Under the pieces are notes generated by a model. The model was not told the origin of the DNA and made no database searches. It saw only the letters and a program-made list of their open reading frames with translations. From Endocalyx cinctus (taxonomy: Eukaryota > Ascomycota > Sordariomycetes > Amphisphaeriales > Apiosporaceae): 64,000 nucleotides of DNA. The stretch spans positions 1,550,001-1,614,000 of the forward strand of contig BCKC01000002.1 in the NCBI GenBank assembly GCA_001600455.1, written 5' to 3'. Numbering within the stretch: position 1 is the first letter of the stretch; every line of letters starts with the position of its first letter. Below are positions 37,601 through 49,168 of this stretch, piece after piece. The translations under genes were made by a program, and so were the position numbers.

Positions 37601-39829
37601 AGAAGGAGATGGCTCTTCATCACGCTCGCTATCAACGCTTTCGGAACCATGACAATCCTTAGGTACAGGCTCCTGCTCTAGCTGCTTTTTCTCCCGGGCT
37701 GCTACACTAGTGAATTTGAGCCGTTTCCAACTAAACCGATCGCCCAGTCGCGTGAGAAAACTGATGAAGTTATCGAATTCATCTGCGTTGTTTTCAGTTC
37801 TCAGGTTTCGGATCCTTTGTTTGTCGTCGTCACTCAAATCTTTGTACCGTTTCAGGGAGTACCGCGAGTCATCTTTATAAATCTCGAAGAGGCGGACTAG
37901 CTGATAGCCTACAAGGAAATCCTTCTTTTCGCCCCTGTATGGAGCTGATGGAAATTTATCGCGCAGAGCACAAAGTATCAAATTATGCCAAATATCATTT
38001 CCGGGTACTTCTCCAGAAGCTGTAAGTATGTAGGACAAATAATACGAATCCAACTTTTCCAGCTCAACAGCCACTTTCCGTTCGTGAGACTCTAAGTCAT
38101 CTATACCTATCTCAAGTGATGAGGCGACTTCCTTCTGCTTCTTTTGCCTGGAGAATGTAGGGGTGGTCTTCTCGAAACGTCTGCGACTTTTCGAAGCAGA
38201 CTGTTTTGTGGGCGTGGACTTAGGGCCATCGGGTGTGTCAAGGTCGATGATAATGGGGTCATGGGATCTAGAAGGCGTCTTCGGAATAGTTTCCATAGGT
38301 TCATTGGCTTTCTCTGGAGTAGGCTGGTCAGCAGGGTCAGCTTTGACCGCGGGTACGCTTTCAACCGCATTTTCATTAGGTAAACTATCGATTTCCATAT
38401 GATCTGTCGGAGGCTCGTCAAGGATTGGATCCACCGCTTGGTTTTCATCATCGACGATAAAATTGTTAAGATCATCCTCGTCCTCTTCGGACTCGCCGCT
38501 AGTTAATATATCCACGTCGTCTTCGGCATCGGGAATACTTGTCTGAGCAGGTTTTTTAGTTGACGTACGAGGAACGGCTGAAAGTTTCTCGGGTTCGGCC
38601 GGGGAATTGATGACTTCTAGTACCCATAATGCGTGTTCTCTGTCTAGCACGGTCGGGTCAAAGATGGCAGCCGTACTCCTGAGCTCAGCTGGCTTCCATT
38701 GGCGACCTTTGCCCAGAAACTCCTCTCGAAATTTAGCTATCCGAGCGTCGTAATTCTGGATTTCTCGTTTGGTACATTCTATTTCCTTTTTCAGTCCAGA
38801 TTTTCGTGCTCGGTTCCAAAGTTGGTTGGCTCTACGAGATAATTTCGGGTATTTATTTTATTTCCACTGGGATATATATTCCTTGATGACTTCATCGAGG
38901 ATAGTGTTGATTTCTTCCTCTGAAAGACCTTTGGGTTGTAGTTCAGAGCTTGTCTGCTGCTCCTTCTCGATTTCTTGCCACGTGAGCTCATCATACTCCT
39001 CATCTGACTCCCCGTATAGAGGGAGAACTTCGTTGTTATCAGGGTCCATGGTTCCTACAACCATGTCTGGTTTCTGCAGAGTAAATGGCTTCTTTAAACT
39101 GTTTCGAAGCAGGTACCTTTTCAGCACTCGATGAACTTGGCGACATCGTCCAGGAAACATCATCATTCGTAACTCAAGGGGCTTTCCATCAAAAACATGC
39201 AATCCGGGGGAGTGCGCGTCGGTGTCGGAGTTCCCTATCACGCCGAAAGAGCTTGAATCTAGTATATCAAAGCGACTCACAGCCAGATCATCAAGATAAG
39301 GGACGACTTGGTCAGGCGTATAATGCTGATCTTGCTCTGTCTGGTTCGAGATGAGTAGCGGGGCGATGCGTCGTTTTTTTGCCGGAGGTTCATTCGGGGC
39401 TGACGAGGAGGTATCGATTGTCGGGTCGCTCGAGGTAGCGGCGAGAGGGCGAGGTTCAGTTTCTGCCGACTTAGTTGGTACTTCCCCGACCTCGTCCTTG
39501 CCATAGTCATCTTCCCCTTCCTCTTCCTCATCAAGATCAGGTTCGGCAGCTAATTGTTTTAGGTATAGTTTATATATCCTGCTCTTGCGGCGGAGGAGTT
39601 CAATTGCAGTTTTTAATATTGTTTTATGTCTCAGGATCTTGATGCCCAGATCTTGCTGAAGTTCAACGATCTCGGCTGTGAGGAGGGTTTCGCCGTCAAT
39701 CTCATGAGTTCTAACATTGTCTTGATACTGGCTTAGCACAGAAGTCTTCCGAGAATTGAGAAATGACGATTGTTCGGAGCATAACTCTCGAACAACTACG
39801 TCATTATCCCAAGTCCAGGGATCAGCCAT
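34604..39829 (-). CDS. ATRX/RAD54-like SNF2-family ATPase, interrupted by an in-frame TAA
   Basis: Two exons on the minus strand: 39829-34913 and 34852-34604 (60-bp intron, gtacga...ccag), 1722 codons including the stop. It is a DNA-dependent ATPase of the SNF2 superfamily. The N-terminus (about 1-90, MADPWTWDNDVV...) is helical and SAM-like, followed by acidic and KKRR segments. After about residue 840 comes the ATPase: PHQIAGVRFMW, motif I LAHTMGLGKT (about 846), LIICPPTLVNNW, motif II DEAH (about 973), ALTGSPLANN, then helicase-C ILLFSHSIKALDYLE, FSRLDGST, STTAGGVGLNIAGAN and AVGRSYRLGQ (about 1290). The LAHxMGLGKT signature points to the ATRX/ARIP4 branch rather than RAD54 itself. Likely roles are heterochromatin upkeep or recombination. 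Codon 324 (38860-38858) is TAA although the same frame continues with conserved coding sequence on both sides. Translation stopping there would lose the whole ATPase. The first ATG of the frame is at 39829. Confidence 0.85.
38858..38860 (-). other. In-frame TAA within the SNF2 gene
   Basis: Frame reads ISQWK-stop-NKYPKLSRRANQLW; coding resumes at once in the same frame. The only GT...AG pair spanning it would be a 36-nt intron with a poor donor and no branch motif, which is too short to be likely. Confidence 0.85.
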
Positions 39830-41137
39830 ATCGACCGAGAAAACTTGGTTGCAAGAGGCAGTCTTATTGATTATCGATCGGCAGTACAAGGTATATACAG
39901 CGGTGGGTTATTTTTTCAGGTAAACATGAGGTTTCTGTCGTCGGAAAGGGGGAGGTGGAAGGTGTTCTCATCCGAAATTATAAACAAGGACTGATCAAGG
40001 CAGATTGGACAATTTTCAAATCGGGGCTTAAGCACCCAAGGGTTCAAGGGGAAAAGTAAAACTTGCTGTTGAAGGTAAGATGAATGAATTGTTTCAATCC
40101 AACATTTGGGATAAAACTTGCCTCGAAAAAGCTCACGGTAATGTTATATTGTTCGTTCGTAACAAATCAGAACAAATATTGCTGCTACGTTGCTCATTGG
40201 ATTGATGAAAATATAATACAAGAAGAGAAAGGAAATTCGAATATTTTGATACAAAGTTATGGAGTTACTTATTTACAAACATAGGCAAGAAATAAACAAT
40301 TATATCAGTAACATCATACATATGGGATGCAATTACCAACGAATAATTTTGTAATATGGAAGCAGTCGCGATCTAATATTTTGCAAAGCTAGGAAGGCGC
40401 GACCCTGACGCGGGGATGGAATAAAAACACGTGATTTAAATTGGTTATCAAAACTTTATATTTTTGTGATTAAAATATCCACGGGTATATATACATAGAT
40501 TAGATATAGTTTATTAAAGTTTTAGTAGGAATCTGCATAGTAAAATACTCCATAAAGTACTTTTCTATAAGTATAATGACTTCTTAAGCTCTAAGATAAA
40601 TTGAATCTACTTTGTACATCATATATATTATATAATCCATTATATTATTTAAAGACTTCGGGATTTTTTAGTGTATCCATTTTCGACTAATCCATCCACC
40701 AATATCTCCTACATCGCACCTTGTAGCGGGGTAGTTACAAGCTTCACTGTTATTAAAATAGAAATCAAAAGAAGAAAAAGGGTTACTCCGCTTCGATTTT
40801 TAATGTTTGGGTTCATTTTTATCGCATTATTAATCACTAGTATCACTGATCTGATTCATAAATATAAGCCTAAGTAAGTGCCTAAATTGTAGATTCAGGT
40901 CTATGTAAACTATGCCAATGTCCTTATCATAAATACTATTGTGATGTTCTAATGTCTACGGGTCTATTGTGTCCATTCAACTAGATTAAAACATTTTAAA
41001 TCCGATTATCTCAAAGTGTAGATAATTTATACCGAAACAAGCCGAGCCTCAGGAGATCTTTTCATGTTGTACTCGGAGCGGTACACGTTCTAAAATTAAC
41101 ACATCTACAGCATCTGGTATTGACGGGTAAAAATAAC
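39830..41137. promoter_or_regulatory. Divergent promoter region, SNF2 gene / glutathione synthetase
   Basis: 1.3 kb of AT-rich DNA between divergent start codons, presumably with both promoters. No specific sites were assigned. Short frames at 40084-40284 and 40671-40877 are AT-rich and not supported. Confidence 0.5.
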
Positions 41138-42890
41138 ATGGCGAATTACCCACCAGAGATACAGCCTTCGGAAGGGTTGACGCTCACGGAGGTCATCAAA
41201 GACTGGTCCCTTGCCCATGGATTGACCGTACGGCCCCCTCCAGCCGTCGTTGCCCCGGAAGCAGATCCGGGAGCCATACTAGCCACTCCGGTCCCGGTCA
41301 CCCTATTCCCCAGCCCCTTTCCCCAGGTATGCTTTGACCAAGGAGTTGCCGTTCAGAAGGCATACAATGCACTCTACGCAGCTATCAGTCAAGACGAAGA
41401 GTTTCTTGCCCAAATCGTGAAAGAGTAGGTTAAAATATTCTCGAGCTCGGAGCAGTACCAAGCATTGCATATCTGGTGTCTGTATCGTGATAATGGTTCG
41501 TCATTACCGACTTGGTTCTAGCTTCTAATCCTTCGCAGGATAGGTGATAGTGATGACTTCATAACGGAGCTCTGGAAAGTGCATTTACGAGTTAAGGAGG
41601 AGGGTTACGTTCAAGTTAGTATTCATGCTCACTCTTTCGTCCTACCAACGTCGCTGACCAATACGCAGCACAAAAGCCTCGGCTTGTTCCGATCTGACTA
41701 CATGGTGCATCAAGATGCCGCAGGGAACACCCCCCAAGTGAAGCAGGTTGAATTCAATACTATCGCTTCCTCATTCGGAGGCCTTTCATCTCAAACGTCA
41801 AAGCTTCACCAGTGAGTCACCGAGTTTTTATCATGAAAATGGACAATACTAAGTGCTTTCCAGGTATCTCGCATCTACAACATACCCATTTCTCGAGGAA
41901 GCCTTACCGCGGAAATCTCTACAATTGCCACCGAACGAGAGCGCCCGGGGGTTAGCCGGCGGCATCCTCCAAGCTTTCGTCGAGTACGGGCCCGCGACGA
42001 CGAAGCATCCGAAATGCGTCATTTTCCTCACCCAGGACGGAGAGCGGAACATATTCGACCAGCGCCACCTCGAGTACGAGGTCCAGCGCTCGACCGACCC
42101 CCACGTCCCCGTCTTCCGGCTGCCCTTCTCCGAGATCCTGCAGCATACGAGCTTGGCCGAGGGCGCGGGCCGCGAGCTCCTGTACCGGCCGCCGCGGATG
42201 CCGTCGCGCGTCTTCGAGGTAGCCGTCGTGTACATGCGCTCGGGCTACGGCCCGGGAGACTACCCCGATAAGTCGGCGTGGGAGGCGCGCTACCACGTCG
42301 AAAGGTCCGCCGCGATCAAGTGTCCGACGGTGTTGACCCAAGTGGCCGGCACGAAAAAGGTCCAGCAGGTCCTGGCGACGCCGGAAACCCCGTCGAATCC
42401 TTCCGTGCTGAGCCGCTTCGTTCCCAACGACCCCGACTCGGTATCGAAATTAGTCGGCACTTTTACCAACATCTTTCCTTTGGACGACACCGAGGCCGGT
42501 CTTCGTGCTCGGAAGATCGCCACGGACCCGGAGCTCTGCAAGAGCTACGTCCTCAAGCCTCAACGAGAAGGGGGCGGCAACAACATTTATCGCGGAGCGA
42601 TCCCGCAATTTCTGAAAGGCGTGCCCGAGTCGCACTGGCCTTCGTATATCCTCATGGAGCTGATTACCCCGCCGCCGGTGAAAAACATCATCTTGAGGAA
42701 TGGGGCGCTGGAACGAGGCGGAGTTATTTGCGAACTTGGGATATATGGAACGTGTGTCTGGGATCAGAAATCGAAAGTCATATCCCATAACGAACAGGCT
42801 GGATACCTTCTCCGCACGAAAGGCGATCAAAGCGAAGAAGGCGGCGTTGCTGCTGGGTTTGGGTGCATGGACAGCTGCAGCTTGGTCTGA
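41138..42890 (+). CDS. GSH2: Glutathione synthetase (eukaryotic type)
   Basis: Four exons: 41138-41424, 41539-41614, 41669-41811 and 41864-42890, giving 510 aa with all phases consistent. It ligates glycine to gamma-glutamylcysteine using ATP, the last step of glutathione synthesis, in the cytosol. Visible family blocks: DDFITELWKVHLRVKEEGYVQ, SLGLFRSDYMVH, VKQVEFNTIASSFGGL, EVAVVYMRSGYGPGDY (binding of gamma-Glu-Cys), RSAAIKCPTVLTQVAGTKK, the Gly-rich ATP loop PQREGGGNNIY, and YILMELITPP; a C-terminal GDQSEEGGVAAGFGCMDS contains the substrate-facing glycine loop. The length is slightly above yeast (491) and human (474), partly from a longer segment around LATPVPVTLFPSPFPQ. The start is the first ATG after a short AT-rich leader. 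It appears intact. Confidence 0.95.
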
Positions 42891-43476
42891 GTTGTTCTGA
42901 TCTAAAGGAGGGTGGAGTTACTCCATCTCAAATATAGACGTGCGCATTATTGCCTTTTAGATTTTTAAGACTCTTCTTCTAAATAGACGCCCGTATGATC
43001 TCTATCCATACTCGAAGCCCTTGTGGCCTACTACTTGTGAGAACTCTCCTTCGTTTACGCGATAGAATCATACACTCAACAGACTTCAGGAGGGGCAGTA
43101 AATCAGTGTAAATGCCAATAAAGGAGGGCATAGAGAATACCAACCCTTCATTCTTCTTTAAAGGCAGACTTTTATACACAGTCATCTTGCCCGATTAGTG
43201 AGAAAGACAAAACCACGCGGAATTTGTAACAGTGTAGAGAAAAAGTAGATATTTGGTATCAAGGGTTCTGTGGCATGTCGACAGAAATTATACACAAGAC
43301 ATTATCTCTTCCTTCCTTATTTCAACATGAATCACAGTCGACTCATACATACGGGCAATCGGGTAAGATCGACAAAGGAAATCCCGAGAGTTGAGAGTTT
43401 CGAAGCCGCCGAGATTGAAAAAATCAGCTAGCTATAATACGCCAATCGTTCCAAATCTACAGTGAAAAACGTTTAT
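42891..43476. other. 3'-3' spacer, glutathione synthetase / mitochondrial SSB
   Basis: About 590 bp between convergent genes, expected to hold both 3' ends; no gene seen. Confidence 0.6.
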
Positions 43477-44232
43477 TCATTCCTCCACTTTGGCAGGTCG
43501 TCGAAGGACTTCGAGGGTCTCTGTAGAACGATGTTGTTAGTAGAGTGAAGAGAAAGGCAGAGTGGCTCAGTCGTCCAATGAGTGGAATAGTACGGGGTGT
43601 TGCAGCTTACTCTGATAGACGCTTAAACTGGATCGAGTCTTGCCCTCGGAGTCGGTGTACGTATTCATGACGGCGTCGCCATCAATGTAGACAGTAGCAC
43701 TGCGATTAAAAAACGTTAGCCAAGAAGAGCAGTTATCTAAAGAATTTAGATTCAATAGCCGATTTCCCCTCCTCTTCTTCACTTTCTTCACCGCTTTCTA
43801 CACCATAAAACAAAAAGGGCGACATAAACATATCTCGACCTCGTCGGAGAAGACATCGATCTTGAGCAGAAATATCTACGCAGGCTCAAGCGCGATCATT
43901 CTACAAGACTAGGGTGTGCCAATTGAGACAAGGAATATAAGGAAAGAGGGGAGGATATCGTACCCCTTGGGCAAGCTGGTCAAGAAGTCCCGACGGGGAC
44001 CCTCCTCGGCGAAGGTAGCGACGCGAAACCAGCTGGTGTGGCGGTTGTCGCGGGGACCGCTGTTGCTCGCGACCGAGTATTCGACGACTTCGCGTCCGGT
44101 GCTCGTCGCCCTAACCTCGGGCGTGGCGGCGAGGTTGCCGACGATGGTGATTTTGGCGAGGTCACGGCGGGCCGAGGTGCTGAAAGCACGGGCAGCGACC
44201 GCTGCGCGAGTGGAGGTACGAAGAGCGAACAT
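43477..44232 (-). CDS. RIM1: Mitochondrial single-stranded DNA-binding protein
   Basis: Three exons on the minus strand: 44232-43964, 43699-43611 and 43520-43477, giving 133 aa. It is an OB-fold protein coating single-stranded mitochondrial DNA during replication. The N-terminus MFALRTSTRAAVAARAFSTSARR is a classic Arg/Ser/Ala mitochondrial targeting peptide with a likely RAFSTS cleavage region. The OB fold follows: LAKITIVGNLAATPEVRAT, GREVVEYSVASN, HTSWFRVATF, then LPKGATVYIDGDA, TYTDSEGKTRSSLSVYQ, and the C-terminus KTLEVLRRPAKVEE. The last exon is 44 nt; its alternative frame was discarded because this one keeps splice phase and gives the VL-RRP ending typical of fungal homologues. The length matches yeast Rim1 (135). 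Confidence 0.92.
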
Positions 44233-45422
44233 ATTTGATTGGTTTGAAATTCGAGTTCTATTGTAAAAGAAGGTATTGAGCTTGGTTCTGGTGGATAGAC
44301 GGTGGGTAAACAGGTAGGTACCTTAAAAAGAGGATATAAATAATATATCCACGGATACTTGGAAATACGCAGTACAAACGCTCTCTTGTTTCTTTCTACC
44401 AATTTGGACGCGACGGAAATTAAAAATTAATGTGAGACGCTGGACCAATAGAAATGAGGTATGCTAAGTCACAGTTTCAATGCCTAATACCCCCCATTAA
44501 TGCATACTCTATTTAAATCTATATTGTTTAATCGCACTTTTCATACGTCAAATTCCTGCACCGTTGCACGGCACCATTTACCCCTCAACCCCTCCGCCCC
44601 TCTACACTACCCCTATTTAGTACCGATGCATGAAGACTTCTTGATTGAACGCTTGACCTCAAGAATAACTGAAACTTAAAAATCACCAATGGAAGAAGAG
44701 CAAGTTCGATTATTTTCGCATTTCTGCTTTCGAGACTTTTCTATTCGTATAAGAACTGCGACTCTTGCCCTACCTTACTATAGATTCATCTTATATTAGT
44801 TACACGATCGAAGCCTGTACATCGGAGGATATAAATACGGGATGAAATTATATCTTCAGTGCATCTCGAGTTTGACAATCTTATTCATGTCCTGACCCAC
44901 CTGAAGCCATGAACTCTGTGGAGGAGAGACGCCAGTCAGCTCACATATTAACAGTCTGCATATACTGTAAATGATAGTCAAATAAATAAATAGATAGCCA
45001 AGTACAATATCTGCGATATCTTATGCAGGGGATAATTATCAAATAAGTTGTATAATGTCATTAATCTAGGATAAAGAGATATAAGTATCTATCTAATCAC
45101 AATTCATAGATAGCATATACGTCGAGACAAACCTTTTCACGGGAAAAACGTATTATTATTACTGTATTGATGTCTGTATAGTCATATTGTCTATAAATTA
45201 TTAAGAGATCTATGTAGGGGGAAAAAAGATAGGTACTCCAGTAGTGATATATATATATATATATAACAAGAGAAGGGAGAAGAAGAATTGCGCCAGCGAA
45301 GTTTTTCCCAAAATCTTCGTCCTTCACCAGGAAGAAGACTAGACCCGCGAAAAACAGACAACCTCCACTCACCTTCCATTCTAGCAAGCAATAAACTCGA
45401 ATCAGCGAACCCGACTCACCTC
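44233..45422. other. Spacer upstream of the mitochondrial SSB gene
   Basis: 1.2 kb holding the SSB promoter and the 3' end of the acidic/SR-rich gene. It contains a TA tract at 45247-45264; no gene seen. Confidence 0.6.
45247..45264. repeat. TA microsatellite
   Basis: Nine uninterrupted TA units. Confidence 0.9.
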
Positions 45423-46349
45423 TCATTTCGAAGCCCCGTCTACGACCCTCGCCTTACCAGGTCGATACAAGTCCATAAACCTCGCCGTCCCCGTCTCGGC
45501 CGATCGAGAAGACGTGAAAGATTCATGAGACGGCACCTTCAATAAGCCATTCTTTCCAACCCGCTCACCTTCTTCTCCATCTCCATCTTCCTCATCATCC
45601 TCTTCCGTCATCTCACCGCGGTAATCATCGTCGCAATCAGAAGTAGTAGGAGAAACAGTAAGACTTACCGCGGGCGTTCCCTCGTTCTCGCTCCCGTCCG
45701 AAAAGGGCGAGACCCTGTAATGGTTCGAGCCGGGCGCGGGGACCGTCAGGCTATCCGTCCTCTGCGGCCTCGGCGTTAGGGTCTCGGCGTCGATTTTCGG
45801 CCGCGCGCATTTTTGTACGACGGGAGCTTGGACTTTTTGTTCTCGACCTCGACCTCGACCCTCTCGACCTTCTTCGGCTTCCGGAGAACTAGACCGAGAT
45901 AATAACGATGATCGGCGAGAGAAGACGGAGTCTTGGTCGAGAGGCGCTCTAGGTCGGGGGATTCGGCTTCGGCTTTGACTTCGACTTCTACTTCGGCTAC
46001 GACTGCGATCGCGGCCTCGGTTCGAAGAAGACTTTTCTCCTTCTTCGCCGTCAGTCTTCTTGTTCTCCTCTATCTTTTCGGGATTAACTTGCCCTGTCCG
46101 ATTAGACTTAGCGTCGAGGAACAATTTCTTAAACTTGTTATATTTTTCCTCGTCATCATCTTCTTCTTTCTCTTCTAGACATGGCAATGAGGGAATGTCT
46201 GAATCGACCGAGACTTCGGAACGGGCTTCGGAAGATTCGTTCACAAAGTTGAAGTCCTTGACGAAATCATCCGAGTTACGAAGCCAGTCTTCGATGGCGA
46301 CGCTGCGCTTGTAGCCTCGGGGTTGGGTGTTATGAACGAGTCCCTCCAT
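45423..46349 (-). CDS. Acidic, Ser/Arg-repeat protein of unknown function
   Basis: Single open exon of 308 aa from the ATG at 46349, directly preceded by a 15-A stretch. The N-terminal 90 residues look most structured (RGYKRSVAIEDWLRNSDDF, then DIPSLPCLEEKEEDDDEEK and KYNKFKKLFLDAKS). Next comes an arginine/serine repeat (RDRSRSRSRSRSQSRSR, about 113-129), a second Ser/Arg patch (FSRRSSLLSRSSSPE) and a basic stretch. A Glu/Asp run (TEEDDEEDGDGEEGE) and a tail ending RPGKARVVDGASK follow. The RS dipeptides recall splicing-associated proteins, but there is no RRM or other RNA-binding domain, so function is not assigned. A strong internal GTAAGT at about 45660-45665 (minus strand) could be a used donor, so the C-terminal third is less certain. 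Confidence 0.6.
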   Translation of the reverse strand: MEGLVHNTQPRGYKRSVAIEDWLRNSDDFVKDFNFVNESSEARSEVSVDSDIPSLPCLEEKEEDDDEEKYNKFKKLFLDAKSNRTGQVNPEKIEENKKTDGEEGEKSSSNRGRDRSRSRSRSRSQSRSRIPRPRAPLDQDSVFSRRSSLLSRSSSPEAEEGREGRGRGREQKVQAPVVQKCARPKIDAETLTPRPQRTDSLTVPAPGSNHYRVSPFSDGSENEGTPAVSLTVSPTTSDCDDDYRGEMTEEDDEEDGDGEEGERVGKNGLLKVPSHESFTSSRSAETGTARFMDLYRPGKARVVDGASK

Positions 46350-47286
46350 TTTTTTTTTTTTTTCTAATTTGGTTTGGAGTTATGAGTGTCTATCTAGTCT
46401 AGCTCGAGATGCCGAAAGGAGAGAAGTAGAAAATGCAAAGGTCGCTTGGTTTGTTGATGGATATATATATATATGAAAGGTAGCTATCGCACGTGTAACT
46501 AATTCCGTGAATAACTTACCTAGCTGCTGAGTTGTGTTTGTATGGTGTGTTAGTTTGATGCTGACGCACAAGATCTTCCAGCCATCTTTCAGGGCGGGTG
46601 TTGCGTCTTAAATACTTGTGTTGAGACGCGGGAAACAATAGCTTTGTTGTCTCAATGGTCTCCTAAGTCTCGACAATGAAACTATGTCTGCTTTGACAGG
46701 TTTGTCAAAGTCTGTGTTTGGCAATCAGCTCTACATCAAAACAAGCGCTGCCATTCAGCTCTACACAAAGACGATCTAAAACATGGGCACTAAAGGGACC
46801 AAGACTGACAGAGACACACATAGAGAATACGAGTAGAGCATGATCATTGTTACGAAACCGGATTTCGAGATAATGACGCAAATGAAAGTTATGGGACGAC
46901 TGATGAATTTTAGTAGAAAAAAAAATAAGCAGCCAGGATTTCCTCTACCAATACAATCAATACCGGTGCAAATTGGCTACCGCGGAGTTTGCTTTTTTTA
47001 TTTTTTTTTTACCTCACACAACCAACCATTTCGCATCCCACGACCAGATAGTAAGGTGAAAAAAAAGAACATAGAGAACTTTGCAAGGGGCATAGAAATA
47101 AGGGGATCTTTGAAAATTTTCGAATCGGATGATTGAGGCTGGTTTTTATTTAAATCGACAACCTGTAATCTCCAATGAACAATAACGTTCGCGATACCTG
47201 ACTGTTCAGAAAACACAACTAGTGTTTAGAGTGCTTAGATGAAATAACCACAGTTTCCATCTCGGAACGAGCATGAGGCATGTAAT
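46350..47286. other. Spacer upstream of the acidic/SR-rich gene
   Basis: About 940 bp with a TA tract at 46460-46474, poly-A/T runs, the promoter of the SR-rich gene and the 3' region of the Stm1-like gene. Frames at 46840-47136 are unsupported. Confidence 0.55.
46460..46474. repeat. AT microsatellite
   Basis: Seven uninterrupted AT units. Confidence 0.85.
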
Positions 47287-48701
47287 TTAAGCGCCCAGGC
47301 TAGGGAACGCGTTCTCGTCAGTGGGGTTGATGGAGGGGCCATCGCGGCCGCCGCGACCACCACGACCGCCGCGGAATTCACCTCGGCCACGGCCACGACC
47401 ATCGCCTCGGGGAGCACCACGGCCACCACCACGTCCGCCACGTCCACCGCGAGGGCGCTCGGGTTCGACGTATCGCTGATCAATGTCAACAAGTTGCTTG
47501 GCCTTGCGTTCACGCTCGCGCTTGGCCTTGCCACCGCTTCCAGCAATGAAGTCGTCGTCCTCCTCCTTGGTAAGAGCCTTAGCGTTGGCCCACTTCTTAT
47601 CGGTCTTGCTTCCTTCGTTGGGCTTGCGGATCTCGAGGTTCTCGCTCAAGGTCAGCTTCTTCTCGGCCTGCTGGGCGAGATAGTCGGCGTATGAGATGTG
47701 CTTGTCCTCAGGCTCAGCTGGGGTGGCAGGCTCCTCGGCATCTTCAGCAGTAGCCTCCTTCAGCTCACTCTGGGCCATCTCCTCTCCAGCCTGCTCGTCC
47801 TTGGCTTCAGCGTTGCCTTCAGTGGCACCCCAAGACTGAGCAGCCTGCTTCTCGGAGCCGCCACTATCATCGAGTTAATATTAGATACACGTATATACGT
47901 CATATGAGTTTTAGAGCTTACCCAACAGCACTCTTAGTATGCCGATCATCGCGGTCTCGGGGGAATCGTCCACCACGAGCTAAGTCAGTTAGTTTATCGT
48001 TCTTCTTAGTGCGTAGATACCCGGGTTTTATCTTACATCCTCGCTCACGAGCACCACGGCCGCCCCTGGGGCCACCTCGCGAGGCCTCATCGACAGGCTT
48101 GCGGTAGTTGCTGGCACTGCCTGCATTGCGATCACGGAAAGCTTTATTGAACACATGTTAGTCGAACAGAACAACAACGTTGATGATAATGTGTAAAGCC
48201 GAAACTATCCAATCATAATTATATCGCTCGAGTGTTTTTTTTTTTACTAACCTCCTTCGTTGCCTCCGGGGCCAGTGCGACGAGTTGCAGCACCAGCAGG
48301 TTTCGCGGGTGCCTGGGGTTCGACGTTTCGCTTGGTAGTTCGCATAGTGGTCTTGTCAACCGTCTTTACAGGTCCAGTCGGACCTGACTCTCCATCGTCG
48401 TTACCTAAAGATCGTTTGATTTTAAGTTAGTGGCTTGATAGGATACCGCCTTTCACGATGGCAAAATTTTCACCCGTTTGGGATTAACGTTGAGGGGTAT
48501 CGTACCGAGGAGGTCGAAGAGGTTCTATATAGTCAAAATTAGCTAAATAAAACTTGAAAAAATGCGATGAGGCAGTATAGATCGCAATTAAAATAAAAAT
48601 TTTTGAGATAACTCTGAGGTTTGAGAGAGATCAAAATACTCGAAAAAAGGTATTTTATTCTTGATTTTTTTTTTTTTACACACCTTTGAGGCGACCGACA
48701 T
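47287..48701 (-). CDS. STM1: Stm1/SERBP1-like ribosome-associated protein
   Basis: Six exons on the minus strand: 48701-48684 (18 nt), 48524-48506 (19 nt), 48404-48252, 48141-48037, 47979-47922 and 47863-47287, giving 309 aa, all in phase. Proteins of this family occupy the mRNA channel of idle 80S ribosomes and preserve them under starvation. The N-terminus MSVASKNLFDLLGNDD is the Stm1_N signature. The middle has NYRKPVDEASRGGPRGGRG and RFPRDRDDRHTKSAVG, the hyaluronan/mRNA-binding (HABP4/PAI-RBP1) segment. Then KHISYADYLAQQAEKKLTL and a Lys/Glu block lead to an RGG-box tail (PRGGRGGRGGGRGAPRG and more) ending ENAFPSLGA. The RGG tail probably binds RNA and is a likely arginine-methylation target (family knowledge). 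The conserved NLFDLLGN motif is encoded almost wholly by the 19-nt second exon. Confidence 0.9.
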
Positions 48702-49168
48702 TGTGCCGCCAGGGATTTCGCCTTTCAGCAAGGCGTAGCTTTAAGGACGTCAATCGAAACAATTCCAATCAAGATCGAGGTATAAAAGAAAATTAAGGAT
48801 ACGGCCTTAGTAGGTCATATCCTTAAAAATAAATTAAAATATCGAAATGATTGATTGATTGAACTCCCAACCTGAATTAGAAGGGAAGGTTGTTGTGTTG
48901 TTTTTTTTTGGTGGTGAAAACGGGAATTGGGCTGACCCTCACTTGTTAATAGAATAAAACTTTCTTTCGGCTTGGACCAATAATGGGGGGTTTAGCGGCA
49001 CATGAAAAGAGCTTGGGCCCTGTAGCTTTACTGTATTTTAGCGTACAGGTCACACAGTTCTCGCTTAAACTTAGCACTGAAAGGTTGAAAAAAATTAAAT
49101 AGAAAATAGAAAATATTCCAAAAATTATGATTAGTGCGCCTTGATGACTTATCAATCTTGTTTACGTA

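Noticed and set aside
38845..38880. A 36-nt intron removing the TAA in the SNF2 gene
   Set aside because: Donor GTGGAA is poor, no branch motif is visible, and the length is below normal for fungal introns.
40671..40877. 68-codon frame with a hydrophobic tail
   Set aside because: Starts at a non-ATG codon in very AT-rich DNA; no support.
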